Positions 43,843 through 53,109 of a stretch of 64,000 nt of DNA are shown in pieces; the first letter of the stretch is position 1; each line of letters begins with the position of its first letter. The DNA comes from Rubripirellula reticaptiva. GTDB lineage: Bacteria > Planctomycetota > Planctomycetia > Pirellulales > Pirellulaceae. The position numbers were made by a program, and so were the translations under genes. A model generated the notes under the pieces. That model saw only the letters and a list, made by a program, of their open reading frames with translations, was not told the DNA's origin and did not search any database. The DNA is taken from positions 746,074 to 810,073 of the forward strand of contig NZ_SJPX01000006.1 of the NCBI RefSeq assembly GCF_007860175.1, in the 5' to 3' direction.

Positions 43843-45057
43843 TTACAGCGACGTGCTGCTCTTCAATACTGGTACTAGCAGTGCGAGCACCACGCCCAGC
43901 ACAAGCACCGCCATCACCAACAACATCATCGGTTCGAGCAAACGGACGAACAAATCGAGTCGACGAAACGTGGTCTTTTCTAGTGAGTCCGCGATGTCGG
44001 GCAGAACGGTGTCCAACGAGTTACTTTCTTCACCGACGCTAATCATTTCAGCAACCGATTGCGGAAAATAGCCACTGTTTCGCAGCGGCAACGCCAAGCT
44101 CTCGCCGGCCTTGATGTTTTCAGTCGCATCGTTGATCGATTGTGTTAGCAAGCGATTCCCGGCCGCCGATCCAGCGATCTCTAGCGATTTCAGAAGCGGC
44201 ACGCCGTTGCTTAGCAGAGTTCCAAGGACGCGACAAAATCGAGCCACCGCCAAGTTCATCAGAATATCACCAAGAACAGGAATCTTTAGCTTGATCCGAT
44301 CGGCCAAATCTTTGCCGGCGTCGGTCTTCAACTTCATGTTGATCAAGACAAGGCCGATCGCGGCGGCTACCAACAGGATCCATCCGTAGCTTTGCAAAAA
44401 GTTGCTAAAGTTCAGCAACCATTCTGTCATCACAGGCATCTCGCCTTTTTTTCGCAGCCGTTCAAACAGCATGTCGAACTTCGGCACAAAGAACACCAAC
44501 AGAGCCGACAGGACGACACTACCGACGCTGAACAAAAAGATCGGGTACGCCATCGCGCTGACTGTCCGGCCCTTCAGGTCTTCTTGCAGTTCGGTAAACG
44601 CACCGACTCGTTCTAATGCATCCTCTAGAAATCCGCCTTCGGAACCAGCACGCACCATGTTGCAGCCCATGTCGCTGAACACTTTCGGGAACCTCGCCAT
44701 GGCTTCACCGAGCGGTTGGCCGTCTTCGACCTTGCCTTTGATTTCCGAGACGACCTCTTTCAGCGTCACGTTGGACGACTGATTCGAAAGCACTGTCAAG
44801 GACCGAATCATCGGCACACCGGCGCGCAAAAGCGACGCCAGTTGGCCGTAGAAGATCGCCATCGTTTGGCCGCTGACTTTCTTTTTGCGGCCGCCGAATC
44901 CTGGCAAAGATGACGACGCAGTAGCGTCTTTGACTTCGACGGGAAACAACGAACGCTCAGCTAGCATTGCCGACGCTTCACGCTGGCCGGGCGCTTCAAG
45001 CGTCCCGTTGACTTGTTTGCCCGTCATGTCACGAGCGATGTAGGCGAAGGTGGGCAT
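43843..45057 (-). CDS. gspF: Type II secretion/type IV pilus inner-membrane protein GspF
   Basis: ATG 45057 (MPTFAYIARDMTGKQVNG) is a typical GspF/PilC start; a longer frame to 45141 adds 28 residues without character. 404 aa with two T2SF domains (~65-190 and ~270-395), the TM pair between them (IFLFSVGSVVLSALLVFFV, ILLVAAAIGLVLIN) and a C-terminal TM (LLVMAVLVLGVVLALLVPV). Signature residues include ARVFKVFSDMGCNMVRAGSEGGFLEDAL-like sequence in domain one (SDMGCNMVRAGSEGG) and SVGEESNSLDTVL in domain two. It forms the inner-membrane platform with GspE. Third gene of the minus-strand set GspD-like, GspE, GspF. Confidence 0.92.
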   Translation of the reverse strand: MPTFAYIARDMTGKQVNGTLEAPGQREASAMLAERSLFPVEVKDATASSSLPGFGGRKKKVSGQTMAIFYGQLASLLRAGVPMIRSLTVLSNQSSNVTLKEVVSEIKGKVEDGQPLGEAMARFPKVFSDMGCNMVRAGSEGGFLEDALERVGAFTELQEDLKGRTVSAMAYPIFLFSVGSVVLSALLVFFVPKFDMLFERLRKKGEMPVMTEWLLNFSNFLQSYGWILLVAAAIGLVLINMKLKTDAGKDLADRIKLKIPVLGDILMNLAVARFCRVLGTLLSNGVPLLKSLEIAGSAAGNRLLTQSINDATENIKAGESLALPLRNSGYFPQSVAEMISVGEESNSLDTVLPDIADSLEKTTFRRLDLFVRLLEPMMLLVMAVLVLGVVLALLVPVLKSSTSL

Positions 45058-45072
45058 GGGAGCAGTAGGGAT

Positions 45073-45174
45073 CAGGTTACAGGTGACAGGTTTTAGGAAA
45101 ATGCGACAAGCTCGGCTGCGATTTGCAACAGGGACGCTCATCCAGACCCTGAATCATGTGGCCTGAAACCTGTC
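45073..45174. repeat. Imperfect inverted repeat between gspE and gspF
   Basis: The left arm GACAGGTTTTAGG (45085-45097) pairs with the right arm CCTGAAACCTGTC (45162-45174) at 12 of 13 positions; both are flanked by more CAGGT/ACCTG-like words (CAGGTTACAGGTGACAGG left, CCTCTGTCAC right). The core may be a small dispersed repeat or an mRNA-processing hairpin in the 134-bp gap inside the secretion operon. Confidence 0.5.
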
Positions 45175-45191
45175 CTCTGTCACTTACTCCG

Positions 45192-46880
45192 CTACAGTTG
45201 TTCGCCCTTGGTCACTCGAAGGACTTCGTCGACGCTAGTGTCACCGGCAACGACCTTGTCCCACGCATCCATCCGCAACGTTCGCATGCCGTTCTTCACC
45301 GCAGCACGGCGAATGTCCCAACTGCTGGCACGATCTTGAGCAAGTTGCCGGATGTCGTCGTTGGTGACCAACAATTCATAAATACCCATCCGGCCGCTAT
45401 ATCCAAAACCACGGCACTCGCGGCATCCGACAGGGCGATAAATTTTCCCATCGCCAAGGCGATCCCAACTGAAATCTGGTGGCGCGTCGTCGCTCGTCGG
45501 CGTGAACGATTCTTTACAGTGGGTGCATAGCCTACGCAGCAGTCGCTGAGCCATGACGGCTTCGACCGTACCCGCCACGAGGAACGGTTCAACGCCCATA
45601 TCACCCATCCGAGTGAACGCGCCTGCGGCATCGTTGGTGTGTAGCGTGCTGAATACCAAGTGCCCCGTCAGCGAAGCTTGGATCGCATTTTCGGCAGTTT
45701 CCAAGTCTCGAATTTCGCCGACCAGAACCACATCCGGGTCGTGCCGCAAAATACTGCGCAGGGAAGCCGAGAACGTTAGCCCAATCTTGGGGTGAACTTG
45801 GATCTGGTTGATCCCATCCAACTGATACTCGACGGGATCTTCCGTCGTGATAATCTTCGTCGCTGGCGATCGAATCTGCAGCAAACTGCTGTACAGCGTT
45901 GTCGTCTTCCCCGAACCTGTCGGGCCCGTGACCAAGATGATTCCATGTGGCAACTCGATGATCTTGCTGAACCGTTCAAAAATCTCGGGCGACATGCCCA
46001 GTCCTTGAAGATCGAACACCATCGACGACTTATCAAGAACCCGCATGACCAAGCTTTCGCCGTGGATCATCGGGATCACACTTAATCGAATATCGACGTC
46101 TCGCCCGTGAACTCGCAACTTGATGCGACCGTCCTGCGGCAATCGCTTTTCTGCGATGTTCAAGCGAGCCATGATTTTCAAGCGGCTGATGATGGCAGCT
46201 TGAAAGCGATTGATTTCTGGAGGCGTCGGCTGAGTATGCAAGATACCGTCAATGCGGAAGCGAACGACTAATCCATTGCCTTGCGACTCGATGTGAACGT
46301 CACTGGTACGAGACTGGATCGCTTCGAGCAAGATTTCGTTTACCAGTCGAACCACCGACGCTTCCTGCGCCATCTCGCTAAGTTCGCTGCCATCGGATTC
46401 GATTTGCTCGAGCAGTTCGACTTCGCTTTCTTCGCCCTTGGCCGCCATCAGGCCTTCGATGGTTTCGCTGCCGACTCCGAGATGCCGATTCATCAGGCGC
46501 GCGATCTCTTCGCGTGCCGCGACAACGGGAATAATATTTTTTCCAGTTACCGCGCTTGCTTCGTCCAGCGGATACAGATCCAGCGGATCCGACGTTGCGA
46601 CGATGATCGAATCGCCCTCGAAGCCAATTGGGAACAACGAATTTCGATAAATCAGCTTCTGCGGAAAGCCTTCGAGCGCGGTCAAGTCGACGTCGATTTC
46701 TCGCAAGTCGACATAGTCCAAGCCAACCTCATCCGCCAAAGCATGCAACGCATCTTTTTCGCCAACGTACCCCAGTGCGATCGCCGATTGGACCACATTC
46801 GACGCATCCTCTTGCCTACTTTGCGTGAGTTGATCGTCGGTCAATAGTCCGCGTCGTTTTAGGATTTCGCCAGCGCTCAT
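45192..46880 (-). CDS. gspE: Type II secretion/pilus assembly ATPase GspE
   Basis: 562 aa. N-terminal MshEN-type domain (~1-160), then N2E domain and ATPase: GNGLVVRFRIDGILHTQ, Walker A GPTGSGKTTTLYSS, Asp box IITTEDPVEYQLDGINQIQV, Walker B DPDVVLVGEIRDLETAENA, His box STLHTNDAAGAFTR. The C-terminal zinc module is present as CTHC...CREC (LCTHCKESFTP, VGCRECRGFGYSGRMGIYE). It is cytoplasmic and powers pilin assembly or secretion. Upstream gene: GspD-like protein (122 bp gap). The motif set is complete, so it is expected to be active. Confidence 0.95.
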   Translation of the reverse strand: MSAGEILKRRGLLTDDQLTQSRQEDASNVVQSAIALGYVGEKDALHALADEVGLDYVDLREIDVDLTALEGFPQKLIYRNSLFPIGFEGDSIIVATSDPLDLYPLDEASAVTGKNIIPVVAAREEIARLMNRHLGVGSETIEGLMAAKGEESEVELLEQIESDGSELSEMAQEASVVRLVNEILLEAIQSRTSDVHIESQGNGLVVRFRIDGILHTQPTPPEINRFQAAIISRLKIMARLNIAEKRLPQDGRIKLRVHGRDVDIRLSVIPMIHGESLVMRVLDKSSMVFDLQGLGMSPEIFERFSKIIELPHGIILVTGPTGSGKTTTLYSSLLQIRSPATKIITTEDPVEYQLDGINQIQVHPKIGLTFSASLRSILRHDPDVVLVGEIRDLETAENAIQASLTGHLVFSTLHTNDAAGAFTRMGDMGVEPFLVAGTVEAVMAQRLLRRLCTHCKESFTPTSDDAPPDFSWDRLGDGKIYRPVGCRECRGFGYSGRMGIYELLVTNDDIRQLAQDRASSWDIRRAAVKNGMRTLRMDAWDKVVAGDTSVDEVLRVTKGEQL

Positions 46881-47001
46881 AGAAACAAGTATCGGGAGTT
46901 ACATGGATAGTTCAGGCTGCTGCCACCAGGGTAGCAGCAACAAACACCGCCGTAGCAGAAAAAATACTAGCGTCGCAGTAATGTAAGCCACGTCGGGCGC
47001 G

Positions 47002-49965
47002 TTAGCGTCCGGGTCGACCGCTACCGCCACCGCCTGTTCGTCCGCCACCACCGCTAGGTCGACCGCCACCGAACGGACTGCCGCCGCCAAATGGACTGCC
47101 ACCACTTCCTCGACCGCCCGTATCACCGCCGCCACGTAACGAACGGAACATTTCGATGCGTCGTTGGATCTCGGACGCCGATTGGGCTGCTGCATCGCCA
47201 CCGGAATCACCGCCGCTCGACGTCGTTGGCTTAGCGCCGCTGCTGGAATTTGTCGTCGAAGATTTGGCTTGGGTTCCAAGAATCGATTCGAGCGCCAACT
47301 TTAACACATCTGGATTGACGGCGCCCGTCATCGTGTAAGTGCTGATCGTTTCTTCGGTTGTCATGCCGCCTTCGTCAAGTTGTTCGACAAGGGCACGAAC
47401 TTCATTGAAATCCTGGGGTGTTGCAATCACGACCAACGAATTGCTTTTCGTGTCGACAGCGATGCTGATTTTCGCTGGCGTACTGGCTGCAGACTGACCG
47501 CCACCTCCGCCGCCTCGACCACCGCCACCACCACGCAGCGCCTGGATGAAATCCTGAGGCGAAGGCTGTCCGCCGCCGCTGCCGCCGCGACCGCCGCTTC
47601 CACCACTATCTTGGCCGGCAATCCGGTCACCAAACACACTTTTGACCACAGTGGCAACCTGTTCGGCATCTTGATAGATGACAGGAATCAGAAGTGGCTT
47701 CGCAGCCGTTTCGACATCCTCGGGGCTCTCTTGAATGTCAATTTTTTCCAAAATCAGTTCGATCATTTGCATGTCGACGGGTCCGGCCTGAACGATCAAT
47801 GCGTTCAGCCGTGCGTCGGGCACCATGCTGACCGAGCCGGTTGTCGTTAGAACCGATTTAGCAGATGAGGTTTCGCCGCCACCACCACCTCCGGCAAGTC
47901 CCATCAAGCCACCAAGCATGCCGCCACCGAAACCGCCCACCATGGAATCCACAGCCGACGATACAGAACTTTCGGCACCGCCAAGAATCTTTGCAATCAA
48001 CTCGGCTGTTTCGTCAGCTTTGGCATACTTCAGCCAGAAAATAGTCGGCAAATTCGACTGAGCCGCCGATGGCCCCGCAAGCGATTCCATCAGACCTTGA
48101 AATGCGTCAAGGGCCGCAACGTCATCGGACGCGATCAAGATTCCTGCAGGCGTGAACTGAACGACGATGTCTTTGCCGCCAACCGACAACGTTTGCGTCG
48201 AACCGTTGAAGGGCGATTGCTCTGCGGTTGCCGTTTCTTCGTTTTCGGTTTGGAACATCGTCAACGTCTGATCTGATACGCGACCATAACGAGCTTCGGA
48301 TCCAACGGGGGTTTCGATCGGCGATGCCTTCTCGTTTTCGTTGGACTTCTCGTTTCGGTCGCCACGAATCACACGGCGTTCGGGAATTCCACCGTTGCTA
48401 TTTGATGAACCAGAGGAAGGTGCGATCGTGCGGATCAGATTGTCTCGGCCCATCATCGGCCAAAGACTTTGAACTTGGTTCAGTGCATCTTCGGCGGCAC
48501 GACCGGTGTAGGGCAAGATCCTGACCTTGTCGCCCATGTCACCGAATTGGCTTTCACCCTCGAGTTCACGGAGCAGGTTTTCAACCATCGCGATTTGAGT
48601 TGACGTGCCGCGAACCCACAGTTTTCCCGTCGCAGGATCGCCATCAACAATTGGCCCATCGCCACCTTCGGCCGTAACGCCAAAGAACTTGTTGATCGTC
48701 AAAAGCGCTTGGGCGGGATCGAGACGCTGTAGGTCAATGACTTTGAATTCCTGTCCGCTGCCTTCCATCTCAGCGATGCTCCTGTCGATCATCTCGTGCA
48801 TTTCAGGGCGAGCGAATGCGACAATCGCATTGGTTTTTGGATCGATCGCGATGCGTGCGTCGGGGGTTCCAGCCAACAAAGTCTGCAGCACATCGAACAC
48901 AGTCGCGCTGTCTGCGTTGGTGACCGAATGAGTGCGAAAGATGGGAGCCGAGATCGTTTCGCCAGAATCCAACGCCGCCACGACGATTGGTTGATCGGCT
49001 TTGTCAACGATCGATTGCAACAAGCCCGTTTTGCCTGGCAAGCCGGTTGCGTAGATGCGATCACCTAGAGGGCCGACCGAAATACGAATGTCATCCGCAG
49101 CGTTCACGGTGGGCTCGAGTCCCAGCAATGGCCGAGCGATTTCTAACAGTTCTTCAGCGCCGCGGTACTTCAGCACGATTTCGGTGACGTCCGTATCCGC
49201 AGTCGACGCGTTCTTTAGCATTTCGCGGATCGCGATCAGCTTGCTAGCAGTTTCGGTCACTTTGACTTGGCGGGCAGTATCGAGCACGACGACACGCCCC
49301 CACGGGCCCACCAACAACGCAAGTTCTTCTCGAGCTGCCGTTGGCGTCAAACTGCCAAGTGGGAAAACGGTGCTGACAATGTCGCTGCGTCCGCGCTCGT
49401 CAAGCTGCTCGGCTTTCACCAGTTCCGCAATTTCGCTAATCAGTTTGTTGGCGTTTTCACCTTCCAAGTCGATGACTTGCAGCATTCGACCGCGACGGAC
49501 CAACGAATATCCGCGTTTCATCAGCGACAAGTTCAGCACATCAAGCGCTTCGTCAAGCGTATAACTGCGTGTCGGGTCGGCAAACGTGAACGTTCCCAGT
49601 GGAATTACGTCCAGCTGCAACGACAAATCTGCTTGGTCGGAAAACCAATCGAGCACAGATTTCCATTCGGTGCCGGAGAAATTAAAACGCAACCCATCAC
49701 CGTCGGCGTCCGATGCTCCACCAACAATCGGGGCCGCCGGAGCAACAACGGGCGCAGGCGTTGCAAGTGGCACAGCCGGCGCGGCTGCCGACGCAGGCGC
49801 GTTGTCGGATTCGACTTCTTCCGCGGTATTATCCGCAGAATCGGCAGCTGAATCCGGGACTGCGACCGGCTCTTGCGCCCACACCAGGGAAGGCTCGAGT
49901 GTGCCTGACGAGAACGCCAGAACAGTCACGAGCGAAGCGATTGAAAGTACAGTTGTTGGTTTCAT
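47002..49965 (-). CDS. GspD-like secretin N-domain protein without a pore domain
   Basis: 987 aa with signal peptide (MKPTTVLSIASLVTVLAFSSG). After an Ala/Pro-rich stretch, residues ~95-175 resemble an N0/STN-type domain (FNFSGTEWKSVLDWFSDQADLSLQ, LDEALDVLNLSLMKRGYSLVRR). Repeated secretin-N-type ('TGTxxQI..xxLLRELE', LVRPxxxL) modules follow at ~190-260, 265-345, 390-480 (DLQRLDPAQALLTINKFF), 660-760 (VPDARLNALIVQAGPVDM) and 770-890 (SNSLVVIATPQDFNEVRALV). Gly-rich linkers separate them, and it ends in a long GGG/GGR tail. The C-terminal secretin beta-barrel is not present. Encoded with gspE and gspF. Confidence 0.85.
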   Translation of the reverse strand: MKPTTVLSIASLVTVLAFSSGTLEPSLVWAQEPVAVPDSAADSADNTAEEVESDNAPASAAAPAVPLATPAPVVAPAAPIVGGASDADGDGLRFNFSGTEWKSVLDWFSDQADLSLQLDVIPLGTFTFADPTRSYTLDEALDVLNLSLMKRGYSLVRRGRMLQVIDLEGENANKLISEIAELVKAEQLDERGRSDIVSTVFPLGSLTPTAAREELALLVGPWGRVVVLDTARQVKVTETASKLIAIREMLKNASTADTDVTEIVLKYRGAEELLEIARPLLGLEPTVNAADDIRISVGPLGDRIYATGLPGKTGLLQSIVDKADQPIVVAALDSGETISAPIFRTHSVTNADSATVFDVLQTLLAGTPDARIAIDPKTNAIVAFARPEMHEMIDRSIAEMEGSGQEFKVIDLQRLDPAQALLTINKFFGVTAEGGDGPIVDGDPATGKLWVRGTSTQIAMVENLLRELEGESQFGDMGDKVRILPYTGRAAEDALNQVQSLWPMMGRDNLIRTIAPSSGSSNSNGGIPERRVIRGDRNEKSNENEKASPIETPVGSEARYGRVSDQTLTMFQTENEETATAEQSPFNGSTQTLSVGGKDIVVQFTPAGILIASDDVAALDAFQGLMESLAGPSAAQSNLPTIFWLKYAKADETAELIAKILGGAESSVSSAVDSMVGGFGGGMLGGLMGLAGGGGGGETSSAKSVLTTTGSVSMVPDARLNALIVQAGPVDMQMIELILEKIDIQESPEDVETAAKPLLIPVIYQDAEQVATVVKSVFGDRIAGQDSGGSGGRGGSGGGQPSPQDFIQALRGGGGGRGGGGGGQSAASTPAKISIAVDTKSNSLVVIATPQDFNEVRALVEQLDEGGMTTEETISTYTMTGAVNPDVLKLALESILGTQAKSSTTNSSSGAKPTTSSGGDSGGDAAAQSASEIQRRIEMFRSLRGGGDTGGRGSGGSPFGGGSPFGGGRPSGGGGRTGGGGSGRPGR

Positions 49966-50146
49966 AAGGATTGACGGGACCAGTCTGGACGAGATTTTTT
50001 AGGCTCCGTGACATCTTAGTCGCACGTTTGCCGTTGGTTTGCAAGGAAACACCCGGCCGCCATCACTCCTGCGGCGACAGTGCCTCCCATTTCCTTTAAC
50101 CCTCGTAATTGGTTCGGGTATCGGGGCAAACGATCAAAACAAACAC

Positions 50147-50175
50147 TTGGGCGACGCTTGCTAGGCTGGTAAGAT
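50147..50175 (+). promoter_or_regulatory. Candidate sigma-70 promoter of the methionine aminopeptidase gene
   Basis: TTGGGC (50147-50152), 17-bp spacer, TAAGAT (50170-50175), 120 bp before ATG 50296. The -10 box agrees with TATAAT at four positions, and the -35 is a partial match. The 330-bp divergent gap 49966-50295 otherwise holds the promoter region of the GspD-like gene; I see no other structure in it. Confidence 0.35.
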
Positions 50176-50295
50176 GATGCCCATCAGAACCGAACTGGTC
50201 ATTTGGTCGCGATCGTATCGCCAGATTCGTGGGCTTTTTCGCAGAGCCGACGGTGTTCCAGTGCGAATTTTCGATCCGATGGGAATTTTCAAAGA

Positions 50296-51153
50296 ATGAA
50301 ATCGATGCTGAAGAAGCAAAAGAAGCTGATTCTCACCCCAGAGCAACAAGACGCGATGCGCCGAGCCGGTCGGGTAAACGCGCGGTTGATGGATTACATC
50401 CGCCCACATGTTAAAGCCGGTGTCACGACGCTTTCGATCGATAATCTGATCCACTCCTGGACAATCGATAACGGGCATATTCCAGCAACGCTGGGCTACC
50501 AAAATTACCCCAAGAGTTGCTGCACAAGCATCAACGACGTCATTTGCCACGGAATTCCCGACGAATACACGCTCAAAGACGGCGACATCATCAACGTCGA
50601 CATCACGACGATCGTCGACGGCTGGCATGGCGACCAAAGTGAAACGTTCTTCATTGGCGATGTCTCGGAACAGCGTCGGGCGGTGACTCAGTGTGCGTTT
50701 GATTGCTTGTACTTGGCGATCGATGCCCTAACACCAGGAAGCCGCGTCAGCACGATCGGCGAAACCGTGGTTCCCGAAGCCCATCGCCGCGGCTTTACCG
50801 TCGTTCGCGAATACGTCGGACACGGCCTGGGACGGGCGTTTCACCTTGATCCCTCGATTCCCCATTTTCCAAACCGCCAAAGCCGAATTGACCGTTTGTA
50901 CCCCGGCATGTGCTTTACAGTCGAACCGATGATCAATGCGGGCAGTCGATACACACGAAGCGATAAAGTCGATGGTTGGACAGTGCGGACGAAAGACGGC
51001 ATGGCTTCGGCTCAGTTCGAACACACACTGCTGATGACCGAAGACGGGCCGGAAATTTTGACGCAAACTGAATACGGTCCCCGAAAAGGTCACCAATTCG
51101 AATGCCTCGAGGCCGATCGAGCTGGCGAAAAAGCGAACGCAGAATCCACGTAG
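50296..51153 (+). CDS. map: Methionine aminopeptidase, type I
   Basis: ATG 50296 (MKSMLKKQKKLILTPEQQ) is the natural start; the open frame runs further upstream to 50203. 285 aa with ~35 residues beyond the usual MAP length at the C-terminus. Metal ligands and motifs: CTSINDVICHGIPD (His), NVDITTIVDGWHGDQSETF (Asp-Asp), GEYVGHGLGRAFH-like motif VREYVGHGLGRAFHLDP (His), CFTVEPMIN (Glu), and SAQFEHTLL (Glu). Removes the N-terminal methionine of new proteins in the cytoplasm. Second M24-family gene in the window (also 62532) but of a different subgroup. Confidence 0.95.
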   Translation: MKSMLKKQKKLILTPEQQDAMRRAGRVNARLMDYIRPHVKAGVTTLSIDNLIHSWTIDNGHIPATLGYQNYPKSCCTSINDVICHGIPDEYTLKDGDIINVDITTIVDGWHGDQSETFFIGDVSEQRRAVTQCAFDCLYLAIDALTPGSRVSTIGETVVPEAHRRGFTVVREYVGHGLGRAFHLDPSIPHFPNRQSRIDRLYPGMCFTVEPMINAGSRYTRSDKVDGWTVRTKDGMASAQFEHTLLMTEDGPEILTQTEYGPRKGHQFECLEADRAGEKANAEST

Positions 51154-51236
51154 TCCTACCCTGGATGGCGAGAATCTGCCTACTGACGAAAACGGCGAAC
51201 TGACGAAATCTGACTTCTTCTTTCGAGGCAACGACC

Positions 51237-51620
51237 ATGCAGTTGATCGCGCGAGACGTTCTGATTCACCGTTTTGTTCCGGACGAGGGGGAACCGTCGA
51301 CCGCCGTCCGAGTCACTCACCGGACCAACCGTACTGAGGTCATCAACGAAGAAACCGTTTCGCCGCGAGACAACTTGCGTCGTGCCCTGGCCGAACTGGT
51401 GGCAATACTAAATCCCCACCCTGACCACATTCGCGAACCCCGATTGCAATTGTTCGACGAGGTGACACTTAAATTGCCGGAATCGACCCAAGACGGTCGG
51501 ATTCTCGAAATGAAATGGAATTTCACGAGCCGCGAGTGGTTCTATTTTGTGGAGTGCCGCAACACTCATGCATCGGGCGAGTACGTGATCGCTGACCTGC
51601 AGCTGTTCGAAGAAGTTTGA
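51237..51620 (+). CDS. Conserved hypothetical protein
   Basis: 127 aa, ATG 51237. No signal peptide or TM segment. Contents: MQLIARDVLIHRFVPDEGEP, HRTNRTEVINEETVSPRDNLRRAL, a hydrophobic helix AELVAILNPHPDHI, and a beta-rich C-terminal half ending EMKWNFTSREWFYFVECRN. Composition and codon use fit the neighbours, so I consider it a real gene, but I do not recognise a family. It lies 84 bp after map and 107 bp before a sulfatase on the same strand. Confidence 0.6.
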   Translation: MQLIARDVLIHRFVPDEGEPSTAVRVTHRTNRTEVINEETVSPRDNLRRALAELVAILNPHPDHIREPRLQLFDEVTLKLPESTQDGRILEMKWNFTSREWFYFVECRNTHASGEYVIADLQLFEEV

Positions 51621-51727
51621 CGCTCAGCTTGGCCCTTGCTTGCTTGCCTGACATTACCGCTGGCTTTTCCTAAGTCGCCTTTACCTCCCCCCCTGATTTC
51701 CCGCCTCCAACCCATGGTCGTGTCCGA

Positions 51728-53086
51728 GTGAAGTTTCTGATTTGCACCTTGATCCTGTTTTCGTTTGCGATCGCGCCGACCCATGCGAAGGCTGAAACGC
51801 CTCCGAATATTGTGTTGCTGTTGTCGGACGACCAAGCGTGGACGGACTACAGCTTCATGGGGCACGAGGCGATTCAAACGCCGAACTTAGACGCACTGGC
51901 ACGTCGCAGCGCCGTGTTCCGCCGTGGGTACGTGCCAACGGCTCTGTGTCGACCGTCTCTCGCGACGCTACTAACCGGCCACTACGCGTCGACTCACGGT
52001 ATCACCGGCAACGATCCATCGCCCAAGTACGCCAAACCTGACTCGAAACTGTACGATGCGCGCCGCGCTCAATTGATTTCTTACTTGGATCGTTTTGACA
52101 CGGTTCCCGAACTGCTTGGCAAACGCGGCTACCTTAGCCACCAGAGCGGCAAGCTGTGGGAAGGCAGTTATACAAACGCTGGCTTTACCGACGGCATGAC
52201 CCGCGGCTTCCCCAATCCAGGCGGGCGTCATGGTGATGATGGGCTAACGATCGGCCGCCAAGGCATTGAGCCAATCGCCGAGTTCGTTGACAAAGCGGTC
52301 GCGGCAAAGAAACCGTTCTTTTTGTGGTACGCGCCCTTCCTGCCTCACTCGCCGCACAATCCGCCTGAACGAATCCTATCGAAGTACAAAACTGACGGAC
52401 GAACCGATTCGGTTGCGAAGTACTTTGCAATGTGCGAATGGTTCGACGAAACTTGCGGCGATGTGATGAAGTTGATCGACGACAAAGGGCAACGTGACAA
52501 CACGCTATTCGTTTACCTGACCGACAACGGCTGGATCCAAGATCCCAACAGCAGCAAGTACGCGATGCGATCAAAGCAGACTCCGTACGAAGGCGGGATC
52601 CGTACGCCAATCATGTACAGTTGGCCCGGAAAGATCATCCCCGGCGAACGAACCGAGTTGGCAACAAGTTTAGACATCGCACCGACGATGTTAGCAGCAG
52701 CCGGGCAAACGATCCCCGACGGGTTACCAGGATTGAACCTGTTGCCCAATTTGGAAACAGGTGCCGCAATTGAACGAGACAGAATCTTTGGCGAAAGCTT
52801 TGCGCACGATGTCGCCGACATTGAAAATCCCGAAGCCTCGTTGTTGTTCCGCTGGGTAATCGAAGGCAAGTGGAAACTTCTGCTGACCTACGACGGAGAA
52901 ACCAACCGTTACACAAGCACTCACCCGAGAACTGAAAAGGGTCCGCAGCTGTTCGACTTGATCGCCGATCCGGCCGAAAAAACGAACCTTGCTAGCGACA
53001 ACCCTAAAGTTGTCGCAAAACTCGCTCGCGAAATCGAAAAGTGGTATCCCGTCAAAGAGCGAAAAACGATCACATCGGCGCCGTGA
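51728..53086 (+). CDS. Secreted sulfatase with variant active-site motif CRPSL
   Basis: GTG 51728 starts a signal peptide (MKFLICTLILFSFAIAPTHA). The S1 fold is clear: LLSDDQAWTDYSFMG (metal Asp), and 'TALCRPSLATLLTGHYAST' at the active site. The formylglycine motif would be C-R-P-S-L with Cys74; the Arg of C-x-P-x-R is Leu78. TG after it and PFLPHSPHNPP, LTDNGW and SWPGK are intact. This subgroup with CRPSL is known among planctomycete and related sulfatases, and Cys may still be converted. 452 aa. It stands alone with convergent glycosyltransferase gene 23 bp downstream, away from the 4-9 kb sulfatases. Confidence 0.87.
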   Translation: MKFLICTLILFSFAIAPTHAKAETPPNIVLLLSDDQAWTDYSFMGHEAIQTPNLDALARRSAVFRRGYVPTALCRPSLATLLTGHYASTHGITGNDPSPKYAKPDSKLYDARRAQLISYLDRFDTVPELLGKRGYLSHQSGKLWEGSYTNAGFTDGMTRGFPNPGGRHGDDGLTIGRQGIEPIAEFVDKAVAAKKPFFLWYAPFLPHSPHNPPERILSKYKTDGRTDSVAKYFAMCEWFDETCGDVMKLIDDKGQRDNTLFVYLTDNGWIQDPNSSKYAMRSKQTPYEGGIRTPIMYSWPGKIIPGERTELATSLDIAPTMLAAAGQTIPDGLPGLNLLPNLETGAAIERDRIFGESFAHDVADIENPEASLLFRWVIEGKWKLLLTYDGETNRYTSTHPRTEKGPQLFDLIADPAEKTNLASDNPKVVAKLAREIEKWYPVKERKTITSAP

Positions 53087-53109
53087 AAGTGCGTTGAATG
53101 ACGGCGTAG

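Noticed and set aside
47002-47950. Gly-rich GGT/CCACC-type repeats as a DNA-level satellite
   Set aside because: They are in frame with the GspD-like protein and encode its Gly-rich linkers and tail, with variable units.
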